DNA of 64,000 nt from Acanthosepion pharaonis (GCA_903632075.3 CAHIKZ030000808.1:588501-652500), one strand, 5' to 3'. Numbered from the stretch's first letter, positions 10,393 through 20,660 are shown. The notes: generated from the sequence alone by a model not told the origin. Program-made: numbers and translations.

Positions 10393-11185
10393 TTAAAAAA
10401 AAGAATTATCAGTACTTTCTCCTGCTTCTTGTTGTGCAGAAGGATTTCAAGGAACAAAAATAGATTTCCTTTACCATTTCCCTAAGACCTGAAGACAGAA
10501 GCACCGATAATGTGAAAGGAAAATGAAAAGGGATGGGACGGGTGTCACTAACAGGGATTTGGAAAGGGTTAATTATCTTCATTACTTTTGTGGCATCTCC
10601 CTCCCTCTCTCTTGCTTGCCAATGGCATATATATGGTTTAAATGCATGTTTTGCAAATGTCTTCTTTTTTACCTCATAGGAAGTAGCCTCTACAGTGAGT
10701 GGTTTTAATTTTTATTTTATTTTCCCTCCCAATTATGTATCATGGTCAGATGCCACCCCCTCCCAACTATCTATTTCTTATTGAGTTAATAGCAGTTAGG
10801 GGATTGATAAGTGCAAGGCTTCTATGTCTTCACAAACACTTTTGTTGTCTTCGGCATGAAACATGGAGATGATGATGATAATATTTTTATGATGTTACAG
10901 TGTGTCACCTAAAATGTGTGTCTGGATACGTAAATCATGTCTCCAAGATTCTTCATTTATTTGATGACAGGGAAGAAGGCCTATTTTCAATGAAATGCTT
11001 CTTCATTTAGATGGAATTTATTAGTAAATAAAATCTCTCACAAATAACATATTGTATGTTTGAATGCCTTAAAAAATATAGGCTATATTCATAGTATATA
11101 TATTTATCATAAATATATTCTGAAAATTACATGCACACACCATATTTTCTTTTCTTGTCTCAAGTTTTATGTTATGTGTTTGTGT
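10393..11185. other. No recognised feature
   Basis: AT-rich sequence with GATGAT repeats near 10870. No gene is supported. Confidence 0.4.
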
Positions 11186-11189
11186 ACAT

Positions 11190-11228
<39 letters not shown>
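11190..11228. repeat. (CA)n(TA)n microsatellite
   Basis: A compound tract. GT-rich runs follow at 11284-11345. Confidence 0.95.
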
Positions 11229-11399
11229 CAATACAATTTCACTGTGTTTTATACAATGAAATGAGAAATTTGATCATTTACAATGTGTGTGGCTGCATAT
11301 ATGTGTGTGTGTGCATATATGTTTGTGTGTATATGCGTGTGCATGTTTCAAAAATTGTATTTATTGTGGGAGAGAGCTCAATATTGGATATGGAGTATT

Positions 11400-11490
11400 T
11401 ACAGATATAAACAGTAGACATAGGAATCAACGCTGTATAGTAATTGTCAGTTTCATATTTTAATACAATATTCAGACCATGTCCACATTA
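11400..11490 (-). repeat. Decayed hammerhead-bearing repeat (GCATGAAACA family)
   Basis: The minus strand reads GGTCTGAATATTG, then an ATATGAAACTGACAATT stretch. It aligns with the better copies at 12825, 46603 and 52003. The core box reads CTGAATA (G8 lost), while GAAAC remains. It lies beside the (TA)n tract at 11494. Confidence 0.5.
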
Positions 11491-11491
11491 T

Positions 11492-11493
<2 letters not shown>

Positions 11494-11535
<42 letters not shown>
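11494..11535. repeat. (CA)n(TA)n microsatellite
   Basis: A short CA lead then about 35 bp of TA. Confidence 0.95.
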
Positions 11536-11536
<1 letters not shown>

Positions 11537-11827
11537 CTTTAAACATTATTTTTAATGGGTAAGTGTAATTGAAATAGACACCCAGTTTTTTTAATTTAAA
11601 CCATGCATTACATCTGTCAGTGAGGCAAAGCCATCTTTTTCAAATACGGCTATCCAGCAAAAAAATAATGTTAGATGCAATTAAATGACATATTAAAAAT
11701 AAATCCATTAAGGGATTGCTTTGTTTGCATTTCATATATGAAACTGAGCAAATGGCTTTCAAAAAAAAATCTGAACAAGAAACTATGCTTTCCTTAAAAC
11801 TGAAATAGTGCAAACAACCCAGCAAGG

Positions 11828-11937
11828 CTCTATGTTGCCAAGTGGTCAAAAACATGCCAGATCAAAGGGTTTTTTTTTTTCAGTTTTTTTTTCTTCTTCA
11901 AAAGAGAGATGTAGGTTCAAACCCTGTCGGAGAGCAT
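11828..11937 (+). pseudogene. tRNA-Leu/Ser-like pseudogene or SINE head
   Basis: An A-box-like GTTGCCAAGTGGTCAA and a B-box AGGTTCAAACCCTGTC are separated by about 70 bp that contains two T-rich runs. Flanks around GTTG and GAGCA loosely resemble a tRNA end. Class II tRNAs such as Leu have an A-box of this type. The T-rich insertion destroys any cloverleaf. It may be an old tRNA pseudogene or a SINE fragment. Confidence 0.5.
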
Positions 11938-12080
11938 ATTTTCTTTATTTATTCTTCTCAGGTGTGCAGGCAAATACACACTAAAATTAAAATCAGTGCA
12001 AATATTTCGAATATAGGTATCCACTAAACAGTTGAAGTTATAAAATGTAGTTCTAAAAATAAATCCATGTAAGAAAAAAC

Positions 12081-12090
<10 letters not shown>

Positions 12091-12110
<20 letters not shown>
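12091..12110. repeat. (AC)n microsatellite
   Basis: Ten AC units, followed by ATGTATATAAATATA sequence. Confidence 0.9.
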
Positions 12111-12111
<1 letters not shown>

Positions 12112-12197
12112 TGTATATAAATATACATTTTTTCTTCAATAGCATGATCCAATATGTAATATTATATAGATATTTATATATTATATTTATATATTAT

Positions 12198-12198
<1 letters not shown>

Positions 12199-12229
<31 letters not shown>
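12199..12229. repeat. (TA)n microsatellite
   Basis: About 30 bp of TA inside a larger TATTTATA-rich segment. Confidence 0.9.
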
Positions 12230-12231
<2 letters not shown>

Positions 12232-12411
12232 GTATATCCAGATATGATAAGTACAATATCTTTCTTTTTTTTTTTTTTTGTATTTTGCTTTTAAATCTTA
12301 ATAAATTGTTCACTCACCAGTAATTTATAATCTCCTGATGAGATGCATTGATATGCATTAAAACACAATTGCAATTGTGTAATGATTTTTACATGTTTTC
12401 AGTGTAATATC

Positions 12412-12415
<4 letters not shown>

Positions 12416-12468
<53 letters not shown>
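12416..12468. repeat. (TA)n microsatellite
   Basis: A pure TA run of about 52 bp. A hammerhead relic follows on the minus strand near 12590. Confidence 0.95.
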
Positions 12469-12471
<3 letters not shown>

Positions 12472-12544
12472 TATTCATCCAAAAGGAACTGTTGGTTTAA
12501 TTATATATAAGATGTTGAGTGTTGTGCTCAAAGTTGTGAATAAA

Positions 12545-12612
12545 TTATCCAAAGTTCATATTTTGTTATTTTTGTTCAAGTACTTTACACTTTCGCAATC
12601 ATTATCAGGGAC
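12545..12612 (-). repeat. Hammerhead-like relic (TGATTGCGAAAG type)
   Basis: The minus strand reads CCCTGATAATGATTGCGAAAGTG. CTGATAA (complement of 12602-12608) resembles CUGAUGA with G8 changed to A, and GCGAAAG resembles the GAAA box. Stem II is only partial. It lies between a (TA)n tract and the inverted repeat at 12628-12678, a recurring context in this window. Confidence 0.4.
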
Positions 12613-12627
12613 TGACATGTTGTCTGT

Positions 12628-12678
12628 GTGGTAGTTAGAATTCCTTTAAGATGCAGACAAAGGAATTCTAACTATCAC
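12628..12678. repeat. 20-bp-arm inverted repeat
   Basis: GTGGTAGTTAGAATTCCTTT (12628-12647) and its complement at 12659-12678 match at 19 of 20 positions, with an 11-nt loop. The only mismatch is a G·T pair. Confidence 0.85.
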
Positions 12679-12799
12679 AAAAACAATATCCAATGCCTTA
12701 TCTAAAAATTGAAAAATATAATAAAAAGTTAAACAGACAGACCTTGTTGGTTCATTTTAATCACACCTGTTTGGAGATATATACGTATAGGGATGTGTG

Positions 12800-12950
12800 T
12801 GTGATAAAAAATATAGGTTTAAGGTATGCTGTATTGATGGGTAAAATGATCAATATCAGGGATAGTGTATGTAAATATAAAAATAGCCACTGAGATCAAC
12901 ACCGAGCAGAGACAGTCTATTTCATGCTTCAATGCAATCTTCAGGCCAGA
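12800..12950 (-). mobile_element. Hammerhead-bearing repeat (GCATGAAACA family)
   Basis: On the minus strand the repeat starts beside a (TA)n tract with GGCCTGAAGA and continues through the hammerhead into a conserved body (GGTGTTGATCTCAGTGGC, TATTTTTATATTTACATA, ATTGATCATTTTACCCAT) and an AGCATACCTTAAACC tail. The same body follows the hammerheads at 46603 and 52003. The roughly 150-bp length and the ribozyme suggest a Penelope-like terminal repeat or a retrozyme. No reverse transcriptase of the Penelope type was recognised in the window. Confidence 0.7.
12911..12944 (-). ncRNA. Hammerhead ribozyme motif, consensus core
   Basis: Minus strand: CTGAAGA (complement of 12938-12944; N7 is free in the consensus), stem II TGC/GCA with a 6-nt loop, GAAA (complement of 12920-12923), stem III A-T, T·G, A-T with a 3-nt loop, and C17 at 12911. 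All invariant core bases (C3, U4, G5, A6, G8, A9, G12, A13, A14) are present. Stem I is weak, so activity is uncertain. Confidence 0.65.
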
Positions 12951-12952
12951 TG

Positions 12953-12954
<2 letters not shown>

Positions 12955-12993
<39 letters not shown>
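12955..12993. repeat. (TA)n microsatellite
   Basis: A pure TA run of about 38 bp touching the end of the hammerhead repeat. Confidence 0.95.
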
Positions 12994-12999
<6 letters not shown>

Positions 13000-13077
13000 G
13001 AGAACAAATCGAATATAAATTCCAACATTCATAACATTAGTTTAAAAGAGGACTCAATACCAAAAGTAGACTAAAAT

Positions 13078-13126
13078 TCTTTATTTTAGGATATTAAATC
13101 AACATGTTAAGTTAACATCCTAAAAT
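13078..13126. repeat. Inverted repeat hairpin
   Basis: Arms TTTATTTTAGGAT and ATCCTAAAATAAA plus flanking TTAA pairs give about 18 bp of stem around a 12-nt loop. A TG then (TA)n tract follows. Confidence 0.75.
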
Positions 13127-13139
13127 AAAAGTGTGTGTG

Positions 13140-13140
<1 letters not shown>

Positions 13141-13208
<68 letters not shown>
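13141..13208. repeat. (TA)n(GA)n microsatellite
   Basis: About 52 bp of TA followed by a short GA run. Confidence 0.95.
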
Positions 13209-13209
<1 letters not shown>

Positions 13210-13875
13210 CACCTGTACGGGCTTTCTGTAACAACCAGCGATGCTAATAATAATGCATGTATTGAGAAAAATTATATTATGACACAGCTGCAGGCTCAGA
13301 TTTTGCATCATGGCATATAAGTTAAATTTTGACCTGAAATTTCCATTGTATAATGTTCACTCTGTAGGTATCTATTCAGACACCCACTCCAATGGAATAT
13401 GATGTAGTAACGTTTTAAGTAGGGTATCCCATAAACAGAGGACTAAAGATAAAAATTGTTCAAGCTCCCTCCGCCTTTTTCCTTTTGGAGATGCCACAGG
13501 TGCCAGGCATTAACCCTCCTCTCCCACTAGGGAAAGGTACTGCCTGGGGGCACATTTAACTTCTTTTTATATCCCATTTGGGGTTTTGGCTTCGCCACTA
13601 TGAAAATATATAGTTTACTTTAAATACATAACCTCATGGATGTACTTGGATACCTCCAAGAAGTCTAGTGCAACAATGAAGATATTTATTTTTTAATATG
13701 ATGTCTTCCTTGTCAATGCACTGAATTCTTTGGTGAATAATCATATAAAGTGAATTTTATACTGTGAGAGTTTCAGTTCAAGATTCAACTTACAAATCAC
13801 ACTGTAAATTTACACCTGTGTAAGTATATGTGTGTGAAAATCCAATTTTATCTAATCCCTTGTAGATACATATGC
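13209..13875. other. No recognised feature
   Basis: Unique-looking AT-rich sequence. I see no gene. Confidence 0.4.
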
Positions 13876-13878
13876 ACA

Positions 13879-13879
13879 T

Positions 13880-13916
<37 letters not shown>
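13879..13916. repeat. (CA)n microsatellite
   Basis: About 36 bp of pure CA. Confidence 0.95.
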
Positions 13917-13918
<2 letters not shown>

Positions 13919-15270
13919 TTCCACATTTTCTGACTTTTGCTAGTGATTGGTTACCCTGAACACTCATCTTAAACTGACATTTGATCGACCCTGAAACATT
14001 TGTGCTTCTTAAAAAAAAAAGCCTCTGTTTGTGTAAAAGAATATTAACCCAAAAGTCAAGGGTCTCTGCAGCATATTTGCTGTGCTTTACGCAAAATTGT
14101 ATACAGGAATGTTGCTTGAATTTGTCTGCCCTCGTAAATATTGCAGTGCCATTCCGTGGAAAGATTATAAAACCTTATATAATTGAACAGGAGTCGATAA
14201 AAGGAAACCTCTTTGCAGACTAGTAGCCTGGGTACAAATCACATTGGTACAATCACAGTACATACAGTTTGAGAAATTTTTGATACTAATTATATATACT
14301 GTATTTTCTAACCTGGAACGTGCCATTTATGGTGAATAAAAAAAAAAAAAAAAAAAGTTTTTAAATAATCTTATAATTTTATTGGATCCTTTTTGTCCAT
14401 AATAATCAAATATTGGCAAACAGGGATAAACATGCCCACAATAAGATGGGGTGTCAGAAGGATTGGGGTTTTTTCCCCCCCATGACACGGGCTTTTAACA
14501 ACCTTCACTCCATGACAATGTTTATTGTTTTTAATAGTGATAATTAGAATTGGAATAAAACCTAAACACATGAAAGTGAATTTGTACATTTATTTTTGTT
14601 CTTAAGAATTTACAACAAATATATTGAACACTATTTATTATAAGAATAATTTTATTATTGTAACATTCTAAAAATTAATACAATTAGAACTAATGCAATA
14701 TTTATCACTTACCAATTTATAAAGAAATAAATGGGAAAATAAGTTTTATTCATAAACTTATGAAGCTTTATTAAATTATGAACCAACTGTAAGGAAATCC
14801 TTATTTACCATTTTATAAAGTTTGAATCAATTGGCAATTAGCTAATTTCAATAAATGTAGTAAATAGTGTTTATTATTTTCATTGTAAATTGTCAAGAAC
14901 AATGTTTGTTTTATTACAATACTAAGCATTGCTTTTTAAAACAAGCATTGTCAAGGAGTGAAGGTAGTTAAGAGAGTGGTGTCATCAGAAAAAGAGTTCT
15001 TTTGACGTCTTATTGCAGGCACATTTATCCATGTTTGCCCAAATATCTTAGCCAGTTCAGTCATTGTTTATATTAACTTCATTTCAACATAGAAATTGTT
15101 CTGAATCACTATCAAATTCACTGCCAGAGTAAGAAAACCGAAGATGAAAAGAGATTTTTCAGTTTAATTGATAAAAATACAAAAAAAAAAATCCTCTCAC
15201 CTGTCAAACCATGACGCAAGAAAATACACTCATAAGACACGAGTCCTATAACCCATTAGGGTCATAGATG
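13917..15270. other. No recognised feature
   Basis: One 80-codon frame (13981-14223) is open but has no recognisable family, codon signal or splice context. The rest is AT-rich with A-runs (14338-14356). Left unassigned. Confidence 0.4.
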
Positions 15271-15274
15271 CACC

Positions 15275-15650
15275 ACACGCACAGCAGCTGTAGCAGCAGT
15301 GGGTGTGTCTTGGGCAACATCACCTGAGAGAACCTATCCCTTTTCCGGCTGGTTTCAAATCCAGAATTGTCCTTCTAAAGTGGGTCCAATCCAAGGCAAT
15401 TTACCCTGCAATTTAACCTCTAGCTGAAAGAAGAGTTGGATTCATTCGTTTTTTGGGGTTTTTTTTGTTTCTTTAGTTGGGTTTTTTTTTTTTTACCCCC
15501 GCCTCCCAAACAAAAAAGAAAGCATTTGTTAGAAAATGAATACAACAGACTAGCCTGGAATTAGAACTTGGCTCACCAATTCTACTTACAGTGCTGATAT
15601 CCATTACACTACCTGCACACGCTTCCAAACATAGAGTAAGGACTGGCCTA
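15275..15650 (-). mobile_element. tRNA-derived SINE
   Basis: The minus-strand head reads TGCAGGTAGTGTAATGGATA, with a B-box-like AAGTTCTAATTCCAGGC, then a body interrupted by poly-T/poly-C runs at 15450-15500. The tail includes the complement of GGTTTCAAATCCAGAATTG. Just upstream of the head is GGAAGCGTGTGCAGG, close to the 5S/tRNA junction sequence of the composite at 33691. It may therefore carry a short 5S remnant. Confidence 0.7.
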
Positions 15651-15659
15651 AAGGTGTGA

Positions 15660-16250
15660 GCTGGCATCCATCTTAATTGAATTCCAAAAAGAAGTCATCA
15701 AGTACACCCAAGAATAAGAGGCAGGAATTCTTATTTATTTGCCCGTTTATTTTTCGTGTGAGAATGTTGTTGAGAAAATCATTGATGATGATGATTGGAA
15801 TAATGCAAATATAATGATTATGAATTTGTAATGGAACTAATGATGAAATACATTATTCAATATGGCTTCCTCTTTAGCCATTGGCAGAAAAGATAAAATT
15901 GACGGGAAGGTATATAGGGAATGTAAATCTTATCACAGAAGACATTATGCTTCGTTCAGTATCTCCCATTTTTTTTTTTATGTATATGTGTGTTTAGCTC
16001 TGTGAGTTTATACCTTCTTTTAATGAATTTCCTGCTTTTTTTATGTCTGTATTTCTGTCCATTGCATTCTTCTTCTGCTTTGAGTTGGTTCCAATATATT
16101 TTCTCTTGGGAAGTTTATTAATGTCTGTTGGATTCTGTATCCAGATAGATAGGGTCTTTACAACACTATATTCATTTGACATTTTTTTTTCCATTTGCCT
16201 ATTCACTTTCATTAAATTAATCTTGTCTGCTTTAGATGCTTTCTCTTAAT
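15660..16250. other. No recognised feature
   Basis: Open frames on both strands around 15994-16249 have no family I recognise. Confidence 0.4.
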
Positions 16251-16254
16251 ATCT

Positions 16255-16662
16255 CGTTCTGGTTTCTTGTGTTTTTCCTATCTCTCGTGTTCTGGTTTCA
16301 TGCCTCTCTCTGTCTCTCGTGTTCTGGTTTCATGCCTCTCTCTGTCTCTCGTGTTCTGGTTTCATGCCTCTCTCTGTCTCACGTGTTCTGGTTTCATGCC
16401 TCTCTCTGTCTCACGTGTTCTGGTTTCATGCCTCTCTCTGTCTCACGTGTTCTGGTTTCATGCCCTCTCTGTCTCCGTGTTCTGGTTTCATGCCTCTCTC
16501 TGTCTCCGTGTTCTGGTTTCATGCCTCTCTCTGTCTCTCTCTGTCTCACGTGTTCTGGTTTCATGCCTCTCTCTGTCTCACGTGTTCTGGTTTCATGCCT
16601 CTCTCTGTCTCACGTGTTCTGGTTTCATGCCTCTCTCTGTCTCACGTGTTCTGGTTTCATGC

Positions 16663-16693
<31 letters not shown>

Positions 16694-16841
16694 GTTCTCT
16701 CGCGTTCTGGTTCCTTGCCCCTCTCTCTCTCTCTTTCTCTCTCTCTCTCTTGCGTTCTGGTTCCTTGCCCCCCCCCTCTCTCTCTCTCTCGCGTTCTGGT
16801 TCCTTGCCCCTCTCTCTCTCTCTCTCACGTTCTGGTTCCTT

Positions 16842-16873
<32 letters not shown>

Positions 16874-16922
16874 TGCGTTCTGGTTCCTTGCCCCCCCCTC
16901 TCTCTCTGGCGTTATGGTTCCT

Positions 16923-16956
<34 letters not shown>

Positions 16957-17256
16957 GCGTTCTGGTTCCTTGCCCCTCTCTCTCTCTCTTTCTCTCTCTC
17001 TCTTGTTCTAGTTTCATGCCACCCCCTCTCTCGTTCTGGTTTCATGCCCCCCTTTCTCTTGATTTTGTTTCTTACTCCTCTCATATTCTCGCCTTCAAGA
17101 TTTCTTGCATTTCTCTCTCACTCTCATTCAAGGTTTCTTGTGTTTCTATCTCTCTTTCTCTCTCAAGCTTCTTGCACTTCTCACTACCTCCCTTGATCTG
17201 GTTTCTTGCTTTTCTCCCACACCTCTCTCTCTCTCTCTCTCAAATTATATTCTCAA
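16255..17256. repeat. CT-rich minisatellite array, about 1.0 kb
   Basis: The left half is a ~32-bp unit (TCTCTCTGTCTCACGT plus GTTCTGGTTTCATGCC) repeated about a dozen times. To the right it grades into longer (CT)n runs separated by GCGTTCTGGTTCCTTGCCCC, then decays. The + strand is almost purely pyrimidine apart from the unit core. Absence of stops opens frames of 230-341 codons on + and 130-163 on -, all artefacts. Confidence 0.95.
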
Positions 17257-17407
17257 TATAAGAGGAATGCATACTTGAGCTCTACCAAAAGTTGTAATTA
17301 CTTAAAACTTTCGAATGCCCATTCCAGTAGTGGTCAACTACATTGTTTATTTTTTCTTTGTTTATCCACTAATAATAATGTTTGAAATAGCATACACACA
17401 CTCGTGC

Positions 17408-17410
<3 letters not shown>

Positions 17411-17450
<40 letters not shown>
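17411..17450. repeat. (TA)n microsatellite
   Basis: A pure TA run of about 40 bp at the 5' truncation point of the LINE that follows. Confidence 0.95.
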
Positions 17451-17451
<1 letters not shown>

Positions 17452-17463
17452 CTGTTTTTTTTC

Positions 17464-18282
17464 TAACTGGAGCAAAGAATGACTTGTTAATTTCAATGCC
17501 TATAAAACTATGCTCATCTGAGATACCCTTTTCTGTCTTCAATTAGCATGGCTGATTCTAACCTCCAGGAGAGTGATTCATTGCTCCTTATCAGCTTAAC
17601 ATTCTCAGCTGACATGAAGGGGAAAGACTACATTGAATCCATTGCTAGGTTTGCTGCTAAGAAAGTTGGTCCACTGTGTTGTGCTAGACAATTTTTCTCT
17701 ACAAAATTTACCTTACATATCTAGAAGTCTTCCATTTGTCCATGCTTAGAATATTACTGACACATATGGTCTGGTGGTGCTTATGCTATTTATTTAAAGA
17801 TTCTTGATCCTTTCTAAAGGAAAATCAGCAATATTGTTGGTTCTAACCTGACGACTTGGCTTCAATCACTTTCCAAACATCATAAAGTTGCTTCCCTGTG
17901 CCTTTCCTACAAATATTTTCATGGTAATTCTTTAGATGGACACTTCACTATGGTACCTAGACTTCATGAATTTAAGTGTAGTATTAGATTGGTAACAAGG
18001 TCTCATCAATTTGTAATTGAATTGGCTAGATGTAACTGCAAATTCTATGCTAACAGTTTCTTTTCTCACACTTCTCATTTGTGGAACTCTCTTCCAACTC
18101 CTTGCTTCTGGCCAACTTTGATCTTCAAACATTTAAATGTAATGTCAATCATTATCTACTGTCCTCCTGGCTACTCTTATTTTGTTCTCACTCTTTCATA
18201 ATGTTTTCTAATTCTTTCACACCAAGTAATCCCTTGTCTTAGTGGCTTTATTACCTTGTTTGGGGTAAATTTGATTTAAAAT
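17464..18282 (+). mobile_element. LINE family A, 3' 0.8 kb including tail
   Basis: A 5'-truncated copy of a jockey/CR1-like non-LTR element. Order of landmarks: NWSKE(*)LVNFNA, MADSNLQESDS, LTFSADMKGKDYIESIARFAAKKVG, a degraded RPC/YWSGG stretch, SLSKHHKVASLCLSYKYFHGN, VPRLHEFKCSIRLVTRSHQFVIELARCNCKFY, SFFSHTSHLWNSLP, then the 3' UTR (AGTAATCCCTTGTCTTAGTG, TTACCTTGTTTGGGGTAAAT) and a short A-rich end. Stops and frameshifts show it is dead. The start coincides with a (TA)n tract. Confidence 0.85.
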
Positions 18283-18429
18283 ATATATGTATTCATGCAC
18301 ACACACAAATACACATATATATTCAATGTCTTTTCACGTCCTCCATAAGTTGCCTGATTTGTTGGCTAACCTGACGAATATTCATAAATGTTCTTAAATT
18401 TAAAATTTTTTAAAAATCACTAATATTTT

Positions 18430-18512
18430 TGCTCTTGTCTGTAAGTACTTATTACCAAATAAAATCCTTGCATTTGTCTTGAGGATGAAACACGTCGGCT
18501 AAGATAAGTTAT
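18430..18512 (+). repeat. Hammerhead-like relic (GTCGGCTAAGATAAG family)
   Basis: A stem ATCCT/AGGAT (18451-18486 region) precedes GAAAC (18487-18491), a two-pair stem III with loop AC, and GTC (18494-18496). This is the right half of a minimal hammerhead. The CUGAUGA box reads CAAATAA, so it is inactive. The downstream GGCTAAGATAAGTT and CATACTGTCGTTTTACAGAT sequence matches the antisense copy at 9545-9650. Confidence 0.45.
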
Positions 18513-18577
18513 TTTTTTTTGCTTTTGTTTTTATTCATACTGTCGTTTTACAGATATACTCTATCTGAATTTTTTTT

Positions 18578-18579
18578 TT

Positions 18580-18627
<48 letters not shown>
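18578..18627. repeat. (AC)n(AT)n(AC)n microsatellite
   Basis: A TA core flanked by CA tracts, abutting a MITE. Confidence 0.95.
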
Positions 18628-18865
18628 TCAACCTCAGTTCTCAAACTTGTCGAACAAATTGGTTTTCAAACAGAAAATTTGAGATGAAAATGCCTCGGTT
18701 ATCGAACAAATCGAGTTAACCCAAACAGAATCATTTCTGATTCAACCGTCATGTTGTATACATTCATGTGTTATGGCGTGCTTTTCTTGTCCAATTTTAT
18801 TGTACTGTGACTTTTTTCTCTACATTGATTCCTATGGAAAATATAATTTTTGTGAACCGAGGTTC

Positions 18866-18871
<6 letters not shown>
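18627..18871. mobile_element. Tigger/pogo-like MITE
   Basis: The left end CAGTCAACCTCAGTTCTCAAA and the complement of the right end (AGTGGAACCTCGGTTCACAAA) are imperfect terminal inverted repeats of about 22 bp. CAGTGGAACCTCGGTT-like ends are characteristic of Tigger elements (pogo branch of Tc1/mariner). The 245-bp interior is non-coding. The flanks are CA and TA repeats, so the expected TA target duplication cannot be judged. Confidence 0.75.

Positions 18872-18928
<57 letters not shown>
18870..18928. repeat. (TA)n microsatellite
   Basis: A pure TA run of about 57 bp, possibly expanded from the TA target site of the adjacent MITE. Confidence 0.95.
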
Positions 18929-18930
<2 letters not shown>

Positions 18931-19227
18931 TGGTATAACTCATCTTCAACAGAGTCTTTCATGACTTGGAATTTTGGCGTTCAGTTGAAGCAGTTTAAGT
19001 TTTAAAGCCAGACCACCTGAAAATCAATATTAGCAACAACAATTGGGTGCAACTGAAGCACATCCCCAAATGGGGAGGGTACAATTTGAATGGGGAGTGG
19101 CCCTGAAAAGGACCGTTTTTGCGTTCTCAATCTTGTTTCAACCTCATGCACAGCAACAGTTGAAGAGGCATTTCTTCTCAGCCATTGAATCCTTTGATCA
19201 TCACTATCAGCCTCATGTGCAGAAACG

Positions 19228-19300
19228 TTTTGATGAAAACTGTGGAAATGCATAAACAACATCCGATCACACACACACACACACATTTTGAGAATTATAG
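19228..19300. repeat. Short direct duplication, copy 1
   Basis: GATGAAAACTGTGGAAATGC, then ATAAACAACATCCGATCACA and a CA run plus TTTTGAGAATT, recur at 19506-19577 about 278 bp downstream with few differences. Confidence 0.85.
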
Positions 19301-19505
19301 ATATAGATAATTGTAATAATTTAAACTATTTATTTTTATTAAAGTTTTTATGAAAGATATATATGCAAGAACAGATAGTAAATATAGTAAAACGTTGCTG
19401 AGAGTTATAATAGACAAGAAGTAGTGGAGAGCCATTGTCATGAACAATTTAGGCTCAAAACCGGCACTGAAGAATTATCTATTAAACAAAAAAATTAATC
19501 GAAAT

Positions 19506-19577
19506 CGGATGAAAACTGTGGAAATGCATAAACAACATCCGATCACACACACACGCACACTTTTTGAGAATTGTACA
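19506..19577. repeat. Short direct duplication, copy 2
   Basis: Second copy of the segment at 19228-19300. It ends exactly where the MITE at 19578 begins. Confidence 0.85.
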
Positions 19578-19724
19578 CAGTGTAACCCGGATATAAGAGA
19601 AACCCGGATATAAGAGAGATTTTCTCTGGTCCCAAATTAGAGCCTGTAAACAAAATAGACCAAACCCGGATATAAGAGACTTCTTCTCCGGTCCCGACAA
19701 CTCTCTTATATCCGGGTTACACTA
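19578..19724. mobile_element. Short MITE with 22-bp terminal inverted repeats
   Basis: The left end AGTGTAACCCGGATATAAGA is matched perfectly by the complement of the right end (TCTTATATCCGGGTTACACT). The core ACCCGGATATAAGAG block occurs three times in direct orientation, giving internal repetition. At about 147 bp it is non-autonomous. The CAGTGTAACC-type end resembles Tc1/mariner or pogo elements. No clear TA duplication is visible. Confidence 0.8.
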
Positions 19725-20655
19725 ACCAAATGGATGCGTTTTCCCGAAATTAAAGCAAAATACGCTACTATCTCATTTTAAAATATTTGCTAAAATCACG
19801 GAATTGTCTGATTTAAACAAAATTTTCAGTGCATATTCATTAATGAGTGAATGGTACTTAACTAAATATTAGAAAACTAAAACTTTATGAAAATATTTCG
19901 GATTGAGGAGGTCCGTTTCATCCCTCTCCCCTTTTCATTATCTTGTGTGTACTGTAGTGTACTTTTTAATTTGGTGTGTGTTCATCAATTTTTTTTACAG
20001 TTATATGAAAATAAGAAAAATTCCTGAAAATGTTTTTTCAGTAAAAGGTTTATGCAATATCAAGTGTGAACAACTGGAAAATATGTCCCGAATCTTACCA
20101 AAAATAATTAAAAATTCCAATAAACCTTTTTTTATGGCGGATGGTGCTTCTTGCATAATTTGATAAAACATTTACTAAACTTTCATCTTGGACAAAAAAA
20201 TAAATTTACACTTCATTTTTTTTTTTTCTTTTTTTTTTATAAATTCATTTTTTTTTCAGTTCGATTTTTAAATTCATCCCGTTGCTGTTCTTAAAAAAAA
20301 TTAATCAATAAGACATGTTTGAAGATTCGAAAAATGTAAGGTCTACTAAAATAAATGAATGCCATTTTTTTCTTGTGTAAAAAAAATTTAAATGATGTTT
20401 TTTCATTTTAGCAACTGTTTGATTTATTTTAACAAGCGAAAGCAATTGTATTTTAAACTTATGAGTCAGAAAGTATCATTTACCTAAATACTTCCTATGT
20501 ATAAAAAATAAACTTATTTAACTAAGTTTCATAAAATCTTAGAATAAAACATTAAGTTATTGGTTAAAAAGTTAATTTATTTTTAAACATAAGTACCAAT
20601 ATCTTTTTGAACTGCTAGTGTTCCGTTTTTTTCTTTAATTTTTTCATTTTTCGTG
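19725..20655. other. No recognised feature
   Basis: AT-rich sequence with poly-T and poly-A runs. No gene is supported. Confidence 0.4.
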
Positions 20656-20660
20656 CAATT

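Noticed and set aside
11828..11937. Functional tRNA gene
   Set aside because: T-rich insertions between the A- and B-box prevent a cloverleaf, and no proper acceptor stem pairing is visible.
16255..17256. CRISPR-like repeat array
   Set aside because: Units are contiguous with no unique spacers, the context is eukaryotic and no cas-like genes are present.
19002..19286. 94-codon minus frame as a gene
   Set aside because: Overlaps a direct duplication and a CA tract, the start codon lies in the CA repeat, and no family is recognised. Evidence is insufficient.
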